Assembly (NCBI RefSeq): GCF_003589595.1
Contig: NW_020653719.1
Span: forward strand, 606,697-670,696
Direction of reading: 5' to 3'
Origin: Hyposmocoma kahamanoa
Taxonomy: Eukaryota > Arthropoda > Insecta > Lepidoptera > Cosmopterigidae
Length of the DNA stretch: 64,000 nt
Part shown: positions 22,918-34,394 of the stretch, one piece after another
Position numbering within the stretch: the first letter of the stretch is position 1
Layout: the number at the start of each line of letters is the position of its first letter
The notes under the pieces: model-generated
The model's input: only the letters and a program-made list of their open reading frames with translations
Databases searched by the model: none
Told to the model about the DNA's origin: nothing
Position numbers and translations under genes: made by a program

Positions 22918-22990
22918 AGCCGTCGTGGCCTAGCGGTATAAGGATTGCTTTGCAAATTGAGACAAGGGTGGTTCGAGTCGCATTAAAAAT
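22918..22990 (+). repeat. tRNA-like SINE head relic
   Basis: A box tggcctagcgg is exact and the B box ggttcgagtcg is near exact, but the arms do not fold into a proper tRNA cloverleaf with a matching acceptor stem. It is a SINE head or pseudo-tRNA, not a functional tRNA gene. Confidence 0.6.
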
Positions 22991-23380
22991 ATTATTTAGC
23001 TATATAATATTGTATTTTTTTTCTGGATAGGTGTAAGCAATGTCTAAGTCATGTGCATACAGAACAATAATTTCTAATGTTAATAATTACGTTAAGTGCG
23101 GCATATTAAAATAAGACAGAAAACTTTGAAAGTAATTGAATTGATAAATGGGAACGAAACGTGGAACAATGCGTAATCAATCACAGAAGACACGGGCGTA
23201 TGCAAACTGCAGAGCGATTTCGTGATTTGTTAATCTATCCATACCACAAACCACATAAATACTAATAATCTATACCCACCCTACCTTAGGCAATTTCTAG
23301 TGAGCAAATATTGTGATTTGTCAACGTTGACTTTAAAAAGTGAAACGATGCTGTCAAAAATATAACGTTAAAACAAAATA

Positions 23381-23450
23381 GTGCTCGTGGAATCGAACCA
23401 CGGGTATTGTAACTGGCAGTCCATACAACAACCCGCTCGACCGATTTAGT
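23381..23450 (-). repeat. tRNA-like SINE head relic
   Basis: The minus strand contains an exact B box ggttcgattcc (complement near 23392) and an A-box-like tcggtcgagcgg. A T-arm stem (cgtgg/ccacg) is intact, but the acceptor stem is not. Read as a pseudo-tRNA or SINE head. Confidence 0.55.
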
Positions 23451-23614
23451 TAGATGTTAAAAGACGAAATTTAGAATTTGTTTCAAAAATATGTTGATCA
23501 TCTATTGTATAAGCAACACTCCACTGTATTGCTTATGCAATATAGTTGAAATTGCTTTAATTTTCTTTGTTCATTGCGTAAAATGGCTCTCAAACCAAAA
23601 TGTATTAGGAGGTC

Positions 23615-23755
23615 AGGTCGCTTATTTGGTGCTACATTGATGTAATTGTAATTTTGGCAAATTTGGATAAAGGATGTTAATATGTAATTAATTAAGTCTT
23701 AATTCAATTATGCCAAAATTGCAATTAAGTCAATGTTGCACTAAATGAGCGAGGT
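23615..23755. repeat. Foldback element with ~45 bp arms
   Basis: The left arm tcgcttatttggtgctacat ... aattttggca and the reverse complement of the right arm (cgctcatttagtgcaacatt ... aattttggca) match at about 85 percent. About 50 bp of AT-rich sequence separates them. Confidence 0.75.
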
Positions 23756-24111
23756 ATCTCATGTATATGACTGTACCTACTGCAGCTACCTGTACCTGTC
23801 ACTATACTAATTAACTACATATAAAACTGTGCCTTTACTGACTTAAATGTATCCATTTCTTTCTCCGTTCTATTTTTATTTTATTTGATTATGCCGTAAT
23901 TTGAGTACAAACTTACTGAGTAGGTAATGTAAATTATGCGCTGCTCATAAGGCTTATTATCCACCAAAGGTAGGCGAAAAAAAAAACAACGTTTTAGCAA
24001 CCAATAGTATTTCTTTATCTTTACTAAGCTGCATGGAGATGTAATGTGTGAAGCCGTACTCTTCCGACGCAATCCTTGAGTGGTCGCGTCTCGTGAGGTG
24101 TAAGCGCCCAG

Positions 24112-24475
24112 TTACACGACGCGAAAGTTTTCACACGGCCGCCGTATGACGACCGCCCAGTTACTACGCTTTCACGTACATTAATAGCGAATCTGAATTC
24201 TATTCACTAGGCAACAACGTTTTATTTCAAATTCCTCTGAACAATACTACCGCCCAGACGACGCGCGGCCTCCGCCCGTACGCCGCACGGTCGCCGCGTA
24301 GACCAAAGACCAAAGCCAGTCTAGCCCGCGCGCCCGGGACGCTCATTTGAGTTAAAACGTAAAAGCTAAATAAATAAGCGTACTTTGCTATGACAGTTAG
24401 ATGCGCACGGTCTCCGCGCGGTGACCGCGCGGCGTGAATGCGATTAAATTCGTGTCGAATAAATGCGCCCTTACT
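24112..24475. repeat. Family E repeat (GC-rich, copy 1)
   Basis: Shares gctttcacgtacattaat, gcgaatctgaattctatt, cgccgcgtagaccaaagac, aaaacgtaaaagctaaa and attcgtgtcgaataaatgcg with 41450-41705. It begins near gcgcccagttac and ends near atgcgccc, suggesting weak inverted ends. Not coding; the frame at 24227-24493 runs through it. Confidence 0.75.
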
Positions 24476-24690
24476 GGCTCCAACAATGTCCATCAGCTTC
24501 GTAGAAAATGCATCGATCGTGACGTCCCTCGTCGTTGAGCCGCAAGCGCCGGCCGCCCGCTGCCGCTTGCTGCTTGCCCCCCGCCTCAGTCCGCTAATGA
24601 CTACCTCATCGAATGCATGTCGCTTCTTCTGCTCGACACCTACCCTACCTCATCATGTACGAAAGAATCTCATGTGCTATCCATTTAGTG
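24476..24690 (-). CDS. Coding-like GC-rich island, unidentified, cut off by family E
   Basis: The minus strand stays open from about 24655 down to the family E boundary and reads VEQKKRHAFDEVVISGL, RRGASSKRQRAAGACGS and TTRDVTIDAFSTKLMDIV. The base composition (CpG-rich) and mixed charged/hydrophobic pattern are protein-like. No stop ends it; it runs into the repeat at 24475. It could be an exon or a transposon-encoded fragment (Myb/SANT- or BESS-type proteins have broadly similar endings), but I cannot identify it. A weak acceptor-like gaggtag lies at its upstream end. Confidence 0.35.
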
Positions 24691-25261
24691 CATAAAATTG
24701 TGTTGCTTATCATTATAAGCACCGTTAAATAAACCGCTGCGTTGGAAAGAAAAATCACCCGCTTTGTGCACCACCTGGACTTATAGCTTCTAAGATGATA
24801 ACGCAATCAGGGCTCCATCACTCGCTCAAGGTTACGCGATAAGTACCTACTGCTGAGCACGTCGACGTCGACGCTAGCGCTTGTATAAGTCTTTCATTTA
24901 TGAGCATTCGGCTCCGCACGACTGCACACGGCGGGCAACGTTATTTTCACCTCTCTAAGCGCGTGCTTAGGCTTCTTTTCCCTTGTAGTGAGCGCTTGTT
25001 GTCATTATTCAGATTTAGTAGATGGGTATTTTCGATTTTGGATGCGAGTGATGTATCTGTTACATAGTAACTATTAAGTGATCTGTGACGTAGGCAAGCA
25101 ACCAAAAAGGCATTAAACACAAATTTTACTTTACTTTCTTTAAACCCAAAGAGATTTGCCTGAATATTGCTACTCCTCTAACAATAACAAAATGTTTATA
25201 TTATTATGACAAAAAATTATAACAAAAATAATTAAGTTGTCAGTTCACAGCAACCACAGAT
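24691..25261. other. No gene seen
   Basis: 25042-25092 repeats the segment also at 11282-11330. Otherwise nothing supported. Confidence 0.4.
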
Positions 25262-25562
25262 ATTTTTTTTATGAAACCAAGTGACGGGACGAACAAGTCG
25301 TGCCCTGGTGGTAAGCGATACACCTGTTCATAGCAGTTGCAGTGCCACTCATAACTTCAATTCGCAAAGATCTGAGGGGCGCTGCCACTGCACCCGTTTC
25401 TGAGACATAAGTTGAAAAGCCCCAAGTGCCTGTAATTTCACCAGCACCTTTACCCATCAAACCGGAACGCAATAATGTAAACATTACAGTTTCAGGGCAG
25501 AAATAGGTAAGATGCCAGTACTTCCTTGGAGAACTCTTTCAGAAGGAGCTCTATTGATACCC
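25262..25562 (-). repeat. Family A dispersed repeat, near full length
   Basis: Tail complement ttttttttatgaaacc at 25262, fixed end aaggagctctattg at about 25555. The frame 25269-25484 across it is incidental. Confidence 0.9.
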
Positions 25563-25581
25563 ATTGCAAGGAAACCAATCA

Positions 25582-25868
25582 TATTATTATCAGTGCTAGA
25601 CGCTCATATCCAGACTGTTCGAATTTAATGCATGAAAATACGACTATTAAGCTAAGCGCGTTTATCCTTATTTATTTATATTATTATCAGTGCTAGACGC
25701 TCATATCCAGACTGTTTGAATTTAATTCATGAACATACGACTACTAAGCTAAGCGCGTTTATCCTTATTTATTTATATTATTATCAGTGCTAGACGCTCA
25801 TATCCAGACTGTTTGAATTTAATGCATGAACATACGACTACTAAGCTAAACGCGTTTATCCTTATTTG
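25582..25868. repeat. Three tandem copies of a 97 bp unit
   Basis: The word cagtgctagacgctcatatc starts at 25591, 25688 and 25785, a constant 97 bp spacing, and the copies differ at only a few bases. The third copy stops at about 25868. A small satellite-like array beside a family A copy. Confidence 0.95.
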
Positions 25869-27042
25869 GACTAGCTATAAAATTACCATTTTTGTGGACA
25901 AGAGCATCAGAAATATTTCAGGTTTAAATTCAGTTTATACGAATATCAATTATGCTTTAATTAATATGCCCCTTCATCCGTAAGAAAATAAATAAATGAA
26001 AAGCAGACGCCTTATCTACCCATGTAAAGATTCTTTGTTACCATCCATTGCGTGCATTTGCACTTTAAATTTATGGCTGTACAGATAACTTCCTGGCATT
26101 GGGGTACCTATTTTACATTTCTAACATGTTCAATGTTGACGTGTATCCATAGTACTTGAGACTCGACCACGTTTCATCTGCAACTTTTTTAATATTCACG
26201 TATTATCATGTCGCACCGTTAATGTAATAAGGCCACATCTGCAAAATGCTTTTGCACATAACAAAAGATCCGTAAATCTGGAGAAAACCCAGAAATGTAA
26301 GGTATATTTCTGCATTCTGGTGCAATGAAACTTTCTTGTGAATTTGTTACACAAATCCGCACCGTTTGTGTAATAAGGCCACATCTGCAACGAAAGACAA
26401 CTGTTCATTTTGCAAATCCTATTTGTGTATAAATAAAAGAGTTATCCTTCACGTTAGTATTAATTACACTTCCCACTTTACATCAGGTGGTATAAAAAAA
26501 GAAAAAGTTACAAAATTTCACATATACATACATACATATAAACATAATTTTTTTCATGTAATTCATATAATATTTTATGTATTTCATATAATATTTTATG
26601 TAATAAAAGCACTTGTGAAGTATGATCATATACGTGTTTACTATACCTAGGATACCTTGGATCCACAGATTCGTAGATTTTAATAAAAAATCCTTTAGCG
26701 AATTTTAATAAAGGCCATAATTGAATAACATTGTTCGCGTTCATAAGCTGAGCAAACGACTTCACATTTTTGCTATTTTTGTTCTCTGTTAAGTCGCCCT
26801 GTAAAAGGAATAAAATTTAATATTTAACAAATCGCACCCTTCGTGTAATAAGGCCAAAAAGACAACTTTTAAGGAGAGAGATTTAAAATTTCTACGAATG
26901 AAATCGACTGCTTGTAACTTTTTATGCTTTAGTAGTAAAGTTATAAAAATTCACATAATATAGTCGTTTAGTGTAAGTGCGTATTATTTTTAGAACTGTC
27001 GTGAGATAAAAGCATTATTTTCACATGAAAAGTACTTTTACT
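25869..27042. repeat. Family F segments (taataaggccacat) in AT-rich DNA
   Basis: The word caccgtttgtgtaataaggc or variants occurs at about 26213, 26358 and 26838, each followed by acat/aaagacaact. Related pieces are at 27887-27990 and, inverted, at 41715-41770. No gene is seen; the overlapping frames at 26196-26408, 26366-26650 and 26508-26765 are AT-rich chance frames. Confidence 0.55.
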
Positions 27043-27145
27043 AGCAATGGAGGTCCTTGTGAAAGAGTTCGTCCAGTAGTAGTTCGTCGAGTAGTATGAG
27101 CATCTTACTTATTTCTGCCGTGCTGTTCGTCACGTCATAAAAAAC
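27043..27145 (+). repeat. Family A copy with large internal deletion
   Basis: The 5' end (agcaatggaggtccttgtga, aagagttcgtcc) is joined to the 3' end (ctgttcgtcacgtcataaaa), so about 200 bp is missing. Confidence 0.8.
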
Positions 27146-27886
27146 CTTTTGATGTATGATCACTTGTGACTTGATTGTTTTGAGCAATTGTACGAAATGT
27201 AGATACAAGCCGTACTAACATTATGTTATAAAGTTTTAAACTTCTATCAGTAGTAACGTTAAAGACGTGAAATTGTAAAAGACAATGCAAAGGGCGTATA
27301 GGACAGGGTGTAAGAGACGTAAACAAACAACAAGAGCAGTATGAATAATGAAATAAGTTGCGACGTAAGTTGTAGTCGTATGCATATAATAGGCACTGGC
27401 ATAACCCATCAACAGTCAACAATTAGACGGTTTAAAATGTACCATTGTATTATACACGTTGAAACGTTATATGTGTGTATATATAGTTTCATTCGCACCA
27501 GTAAATAGATTTTTATCTTGACAGTTAAAGGAAATTCCTAATATGTTTACTGATGGGTGGCCCAACGTTTGCACTGATGGGGAGATTCCTGGTGCGAGTC
27601 GGCGTGGCAGATCAGCATGGTATTTGAATATTCAGTCAAGAAGGCATTACTGCTTTAGGTTTCAGTATGTACTGAAATTCAGTTAATAAAATGCTACCAC
27701 CATTCGGATTTCAAAGGCGAAGTTTTAACTCCCAGGAGTAGCTAACTAAATATTATTTTTCCGCAAACTCTCTCAAAGCGGTCCGCAAATATTGCATACT
27801 GTTTATCTAATATTTTTTACTCGTGTGTTGAGTAAGAGTAAATAACAATATAGAAATAAATCGCAACCTTGCTGGATATTTTGCGG

Positions 27887-27916
27887 ATGTAGCCTTATTA
27901 CACAATAAGGCTACAT
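27887..27916. repeat. 13-bp perfect inverted repeat
   Basis: atgtagccttatt and aataaggctacat flank a 4-nt loop. It lies in a family F segment. Confidence 0.85.
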
Positions 27917-27984
27917 TTGAAAAAAGACAACTTTTCAGGAACGAGACTTAAAGATTCTACAAACAAAATTAGTCGGTAAATTTT

Positions 27985-28375
27985 TTATACGTAAATAGGA
28001 GAGTTGGCTTCACTCGGAACGCGTTCCTTTGAACAAGTTCGATTATCTGATGTCAAAGGGTCCTTCACCAAACTGTGAGATATGTGCGACAACAGAAGAC
28101 GTCTATCACGTGATAATGGAGTATGTTAGGAGTGAGGTGTATTCACATAAATACACAGACAATAATAGATTCCGGACTTAACGTTGTGTGCAGTAGGCGC
28201 GTGCAATAGCATCTTGGCCAGCCCCATGTCTAAGGAGGCCAGGTTGCTGTATAACGTTGTGAAATTAGTGACACCTAGATTGTAATAACTCAGTATCGTC
28301 CCTATGAAGGTGGCATACCTATAAAAATAAAACCCTCTTTAAAAATAAAGAAAAAAAAGGAGGGTTTTGCAATTT
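27985..28375 (+). pseudogene. LINE 3' end fragment
   Basis: 28040-28130 encodes FDYLMSKGPSPNCEICATTE followed by DVYHVIMEYV, which matches the C.C...ED..H...C-type C-terminal motif of non-LTR retrotransposon proteins. The last Cys is replaced by Tyr. Downstream is a non-coding part with cagtatcgtccctatgaagg and a short A-rich end near 28350-28365. The rest of the LINE is absent. Confidence 0.6.
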
Positions 28376-28589
28376 CACGTATATATATAATTTATTGTAT
28401 GTATTTGTATTATTTTTGTGACTTTCATCCAATCACACGTGGCTTTATTATACCAGTACGAAATATGAAACAAATTATACTCCTGTTACCTTTGCTGGTA
28501 GGGTACACACAGTACCGTATTATTTGCTGTGTATAGGCAATTATGATCTGCCAAAAAAGGCTGTAATCGATACAATTTTTCAACTATCA

Positions 28590-28742
28590 TTTTCAGTAGC
28601 AGTTGAGCTTCTTGTGAAAGAGTTAGTCCATTGAAGTACTGCCTTACTTATTTCTGCTACCAAGCAACAATGTGAGCATTACTGTGTTCCGGTTTAGAAG
28701 GGTGCTGGTGAAAATATAGGCACATGGATCTGTCATGGGACT
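28590..28742 (+). repeat. Family A 5' half
   Basis: Starts agtagcagttgagcttcttg and stops after cacatggatctgtcatgg; the 3' half is missing. Confidence 0.85.
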
Positions 28743-29100
28743 GTCTATATTATATAATGTACACCTTCGTCTGCGCTGTCTCTATTTCCAAAGGCGATCA
28801 AAAACTCTACCCGCCTTGCTTTTCATAAAAGACATGACAAATAAAGCGATATCCATTAGTCCTAAATGGATTCCCACAATAGCTGATGTGCCGGTACGCC
28901 GTCAATCATTTCCGCAAAGTCCGACCAGCTTTATTAATGTCCTAACGCTAGCAAGGCTTGTGATGCCGCTTTTTCTAAAAGTATTTGTCTAAATTATATA
29001 TTGTATCAATCTATTTGACCTCACATACTGGGCAATGGTTTTAGCAACTTCTTAAAAAACTTAAATTCTTATATGTGGAACAATTCCTCCTTCGTTTAAC

Positions 29101-29310
29101 TGCCTCTGTGGCTGAACGGTTACCAAGCCGGACTGCCACGCAGAGGTCCCAGGTTCGATTCCCGGGCCGGGAGAAATATTTGTATGGCCTACATTTATTT
29201 CTCTTGTGAGTTTGGGTGTAATTTGTGGTTGTTTATGTATGTGTCCATGGCACCCGGCACACAGGATTTCCCTAGTGCGAGGCTATGTTGAGTGTGTGCG
29301 TTATTATTTA
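29101..29310 (+). repeat. Family C tRNA-derived SINE, best copy
   Basis: A box tggctgaacgg at 29109-29119 and B box ggttcgattcc at 29152-29162 both match the Pol III consensus exactly. The tRNA-like head is followed by gggagaaatatttgtatggc, the gtttgggtgtaatttgtgg body, and an A-rich end aaaaataaataaatat. Of the SINE copies here, this is the one most likely still able to be transcribed. Confidence 0.92.
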
Positions 29311-29644
29311 AAAATAAATAAATATAAAATCCAACATCGCATTTCACCGTAGCTCTATTTTTATCCTAGAGCGCAATCAAGACCTCAATTTTGTAACTTA
29401 TCATATCACTCGACTCTACTCAAACAGAAAGTAATTCTATAGCACAAACAATAACAACCTAACTACAAGGGCCCAAGTTAAATTACCGCCGAAATCCAAT
29501 TACCTACCTTCGCGATTTTCTAGTATTTCAGAGGAATTATTTTCTAACAATCCTGTATTATAATAATAATAGACTTCTAGGATATTTTAATGGCGATCAG
29601 TGCCTGCGTTAATAATTCAACATCTTTTAATTTCGCAAAACATA
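29311..29644. other. No gene seen
   Basis: AT-rich, nothing supported. Confidence 0.4.
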
Positions 29645-29953
29645 TATTTTTTTATAATGTCAAGTGCCGGGACGAACAAGTCGTGCGCTTGATAGTAAGC
29701 TACACGCCTGTCCATAACAGTTGCAGTGCCACTCGAAGCTTTAAATCGCAAGGATCTGAAAGGCACTGTCACTGCGCCCGTCACCCTGAGACATAAGTTG
29801 ACAAGTCTCATGTCCCTGTACTTTCACCAGCGCCCTTACCCTTTCAAAACCGGAAAACAGTAATGCTGATATTACTGCTTAGTGGCAGAAATAGGTAAGG
29901 TAGCAGTACTTCCCTGGACGAACTCTTTCACAAGGAGCTCTATTGCTACTAAA
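29645..29953 (-). repeat. Family A dispersed repeat, full length
   Basis: Both fixed ends are present: ttttttataatg at 29647 (A-tail complement) and caaggagctctattgctact at the right. One of the best copies for building a consensus. Confidence 0.92.
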
Positions 29954-31587
29954 AAAAGTGTAAAGGTTTCAAAGAATAATAAAAAAATTACCATTTTTAA
30001 ATCCAATTTTTATAAGCGTATATGTGTATAAAGAGGTAGAGGTAAAGGCGGCTTTCTACGGTCCATGATTTTACCGATCACCAACGCGCTCGTACTTGCG
30101 CACCAAGGAAAAGGGCTCATCCGTGGTAAGGCAGACGCGCCCAATGCGGTGCATGGAGCAACGCATAGCTAAAAATGATTGGGGTCGGTGTGCGATAATG
30201 GTTTGTCATTCTATAATGAATTATTTTTTTAATTTGAAAAGTGCAGGTCCAGTTCGTATTCGTCGGCTCTCTCTGTAAAATCACAGGCCGTGGGAGACTG
30301 CTCTTAGAAGCTTCAAATTCAATCATCGCTCACCTTTCATACATACGTATACATCAACTTCCACAGATACACAGTCATGTTCACATTGTTTGCAAAAGTA
30401 AGAACATTCACCGCAATCCTATATATTGTAAAATTAATTTTTCTTCCTACTTCACTACTTTATTTTTATTTTTCATTCTATAAGTAAAAATTCTAAACTA
30501 TCATAATTGAACTTCTTTACTTTTATCCTTTCCAATTTCGTTATTCTCGAAGTAGTAAAAGGATACTTTGATTACTGGTGAACCAGATCTAGCTTATAGC
30601 AGGTCATTATAATTATTTAATCTTTAGACTATATGGCTTTCCAGTACTACGTGATATAAGAGTGTTACATATTCGCAGAATGTCCATAAAAGTTTCAGAA
30701 ATTATGTTTAAATTTGATAAAGCGAATTTCGTTTAGTGGCGGTATCTTTTTCAAAGCAGGACGCAATGTATGTATGTTGAGTGAATGCGTTATGTATAAG
30801 TTAATACTTGTTTCAGAATATCATTGTGAAACAAGTATTAACGTTATGCAAATTATTTTGTACATTGCAGTCTTCAATCAAAAGGGACAATTTTAAAGCT
30901 TCATAATATATTAACTGCAAATATTAAACCGCGTCTAATAATTAACATCATTATTATATTAATTTTTGTAAAGTTTTTATGGCATAAAGTTATAAAATTT
31001 CACATATACATAATTCATATTATTTTTATGACTTTCATCTAATAAAAGCACTTTTGACGTATTATCACATATGACACCAAGGATAAATTTTACTGCATTA
31101 ATGGTTATTACTCTATATTCTATTTTTTATGACACTATTGTGTTAACTGACATTAGTCAATTATTCACTTTAAAATGCTTATTACTTAATTATCACATTA
31201 AAAAAAATTAAGTTACCGATTTGACTTGAGTATAATCGATTAAAGAACAAAATGGCAACACTAAATGATATTGGTGGGATTAAAAAAGGAAAGAAAGAGG
31301 AAGGACAGATTAGGTTAGTGGATGCCAGTTGGTGCTCCTTTGTGAATATAGTGTTCTGTGAGTTTGTGAGATTAGCGAGGGAGAACGGGGGAAAGACGTT
31401 TTTCAGAAATATACTTTTAGTGTGTCTATGAACCTATCGTTTTATTTTAATGTATTCGCCATGCTAACAATTCTTAGGTTGCAATCATGATCTGGATGCA
31501 TTCACTGTACATCACAATCGAAGAAATGGTGATTGAAATGTATCTATCACTTTTGTTAACTGTTAACTAGAATCTTTTACGCCTTGT

Positions 31588-31593
<6 letters not shown>
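29954..31593. other. No gene seen
   Basis: A GC-richer stretch at 30045-30190 and overlapping small frames (30096-30483) lack signatures. A 16-bp perfect inverted repeat lies at 30800-30842. 30985-31080 belongs to the same vague AT-rich repeat as 1085-1190. Confidence 0.4.
30800..30842. repeat. 16-bp perfect inverted repeat
   Basis: gttaatacttgtttca and tgaaacaagtattaac flank an 11-nt loop. Confidence 0.85.

Positions 31594-31628
<35 letters not shown>
31594..31628. repeat. (TA)n microsatellite
   Basis: An uninterrupted run of about 17 ta dinucleotides. Confidence 0.95.
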
Positions 31629-31631
<3 letters not shown>

Positions 31632-32999
31632 TTCAATATCATTGGTTCTTGTTATTGTGGAGAAATAATTGAAGATGACAATTTACTTGTATATCGGTGT
31701 AGCGAAATATTATTTCTTAATGCCATGCTTGTATACTGGTATCTGTTGTCATCTTCTAGTATTATTGTTGGTCATAGCCAATAACGCTAAAACTATTCTT
31801 TTATTTCCTCACGTGGTGTTTGGCGGGAAGAAATGTTATAAATAAGCGCAGAATATTTTTGTATGCTCTCATTTTCCATTGTACTCCGGCCCAAGAAATA
31901 AACCATCGCAAGGACGTTTTATTTAATACTCTGTATTACATTGACGGTGATTTTTAATTTTTAATTGTAAATAGATAGCCGTTGAATCTGTCTGGAATAT
32001 TCTAAGATTGTCATAAAAACTACACGACAAGCTACACGTTGATGGATATTATTAAGTAGCCCTTACAGGACGTCACATGATACTTTACAATAATCCACCT
32101 ACTTAAATAGTATTTTCTGTGCTTTAACTGTAACATGCAAATAAATTATTAGTCTTTGACTAAGTGGCACTGGGGGCGATATTCAAACAAAAGTTTATAG
32201 CTTAATGTGCTGATGACTGTACCTCGTCAAGTCGTACTACAACATCAGAGTAGAGAGCAAAGTCGTATATGTCTCAACTACAGTTGCACTCATCTCATAC
32301 CAAACATCAAATATACGGAATGCAACGATATCTACATGCGATTGCAATCCATAGTTCCTATGTATTTTACGACCTCTGTGGCTGGCGGTTTATATTGTGA
32401 GCACTGTCCATTTCGAAAATGATTTTTTCTAAATTGGTTCTGGTCTGGTTGTTCTGGGAAGTGTCCCAGAATTCCGTTACTCTGATACTCAATAGTACAG
32501 GGAATTCCCTAGTTTGAGACCAGGCAATTAGACCAGTCAAGATATGACACGAAACTTATTTAGTAATTAAATTTCAAGTTGAGATTCTCAGAATTCGCAA
32601 GCAATAACGTCCTTCGGGCATGTTTCATCCACAAACATAAACTCTGCGGATGTGAGAGATACAGGTGACAAATATGGCGGTTTGGACGAGGAGTGGGGAC
32701 GCAGGGGAGCGGGGAGGGAATCAACCACATTTGATTCTGTTTTCCTTCTTGAGCGCAGATGCGTGTGTCGAAAGCGAAGTAGGCTTTCATATTGCAATAT
32801 AAAAGACATCAATATGATGAGGAAAATTCGCTCTCTGTTAGGAGAAACGAATCCTCCAAAACTGTATTTATATATACGTTGTACTATAGGGCTTAATTTG
32901 TTCTACAATGATCAAAGTTTGATTGGTATGAGATTTGAAATCGTCTGTTTTTCAAAAACAGACTTTGTAGTTGAGGCTATCAGCGCAAAAGTGATGTAA
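31629..32999. other. No recognised gene
   Basis: Frames 32207-32422 and 32652-32999 (the latter partly GC-rich at 32650-32770) show no domain. A 21-nt palindrome gtctgtttttcaaaaacagac at 32944-32964 sits in the second. The segment gaggctatcagcgcaaaagt at about 32971 resembles the minus-strand sequence at the 5' edge of the 39.7 kb LINE. Confidence 0.35.
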
Positions 33000-33190
33000 C
33001 CCCATAAAACGCGTATACATATAAGATGAGGGGTTTAAAATTAGCCAAATCCATTTTATAAATATTATAATATATGACTAATAAATTTTAATAATCTTAA
33101 TTTTTTTTATAGATGAAAATAGTATCCAAATTATAATAGTCATGTACTTTAGTATCATTTAAAGCGGTATTGTAGAAAATTAAAATAAAT
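33000..33190. repeat. Dispersed repeat shared with 38145-38305
   Basis: Shared words include taaaattagc, aaatttta/atttataaatgaaaat, catccaaat and tttagtatcatttaaag, in the same order and strand. AT-rich, non-coding. Confidence 0.65.
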
Positions 33191-33229
33191 ATGGCTTACT
33201 TGTGCATATTGGTAAAACTCCGTGTCACC

Positions 33230-33560
33230 GGTTATCATGGACACATAAACAACCACAACTGTCATGGATTAACTTGTCGCTTATCACCAGATACACGACG
33301 TTTTTCCAGTACTTGAAATCTTTAAAATAGCTTTCCGACAGACTCTTTGGAAGAACGCCGGTAGTGGACAAAATGCGGGCACCATAAATATTATATTTTT
33401 TATATTATGTTTTTTTGTCTCTTTTGCCTGTTGGCAGATTTTAACTACAATGACGAGAGAAATACATGTAAGCAAACAAATATTTCTCCGCGTCCAGGAA
33501 TTGAACACGAGACGTCTGCGTGGTAGACCAGCATGGTGATCGTTCGGCCACGGATACAGC
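33230..33560 (-). repeat. Composite: family C SINE ends around a LINE-like 3' segment
   Basis: 33470-33555 is the complement of a family C head (gagaaatatttg, with decayed B box near 33495), and 33230-33265 is the complement of its body (gttgtttatgtgtccatg). Between them 33300-33400 matches the reverse complement of 36110-36210 (acgccggtagtgg, gggcaccataaa), a LINE-like 3' end. A nested or rearranged insertion. Confidence 0.5.
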
Positions 33561-33780
33561 TAATAGTAATGATGCACCAAAAAAAGATAAGCGAGAGAAA
33601 AACAAGAGACTATATATATCCTAAATGTAATAAAGCAAGAGGTTGAAAAGACCACCACCAAAGGTGCAATCACAATCGTCGATGTTTGGTAGAAAGGGCG
33701 AAAGCGCTATTTTGTCAAAATTGCATGTTTTAGGTTTCCACGACTATTTTAAATGTTTACATTCTGTTTTAAATTCAATT

Positions 33781-34376
33781 TTAACACGTTCATCACCGAG
33801 GTGGATCAAAATGACCGGCATCTCATTTACCTATTGGGGCCGTCGGAGATTAAAATGACCGGCACGACGCACCTAACTTTCGATGCTCATTCACGCCGCA
33901 TGTGGCAAACGCTACCTATTTAACCATATAACATGATCTGCGTGGCCCTGACGCTGCTGTTGCTAGTTGGTTTTTAGGGTTTTTGATGGCATACGCACTT
34001 TTCTAGACCAAGAGGAAAAAATATTCACATTTCGAATAAAAACGAAATACTTTAATTTTAAATTGGATTTAAAATTTACAAACTAAGCAGAAAGTGGTTA
34101 AATGTGAAATACCAATCTCAAATGAAAGACGTACGTCAGTTTTAGGTAAACATCGATCGAACATGACATGTACATACTCGTCCCGGCATAGCGACTGGCG
34201 CGGCCTAAACGCAATAATTATCACGTTTAAGCCGCGCCGGGTTGAAATGCCCGGCACTAAATATAATCCCAAAGTAGAGCCAAATAATAAAAGATCGCGA
34301 ACAAATTTATATACGTATACAAATGAGACCAAGAACAATAATATAAGCCAATTGTAGTCCGCGACGAAGGTGTTAA
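33781..34376. mobile_element. piggyBac-type MITE with TTAA ends
   Basis: TTAA occurs at 33781-33784 and 34373-34376. Just inside, cacgttcatcaccg and the reverse complement of the right end, caccttcgtcgcgg, match at 11 of 14 positions. Near-terminal direct repeats of atcaaaatgaccggca type occur at about 33807 and 33850, with a variant ttgaaatgcccggca near 34240. TTAA target duplication is the hallmark of piggyBac transposons. An internal inverted repeat (cgcggcctaaacg / cgtttaagccgcg) is at 34200-34236. The frames inside (34069-34357) are not transposase. Confidence 0.75.
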
Positions 34377-34394
34377 AACTTCAATTTATTTATT

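Noticed and set aside
22918..22990. Possible functional tRNA gene
   Set aside because: A and B boxes are good, but acceptor stem and anticodon arm do not pair into a cloverleaf; best read as a SINE head.
23381..23450. Possible functional minus-strand tRNA gene
   Set aside because: Exact B box and T arm, but no matching acceptor stem.
25582..25868. CRISPR-like array
   Set aside because: The 97 bp units are contiguous without unique spacers, in a eukaryotic context.
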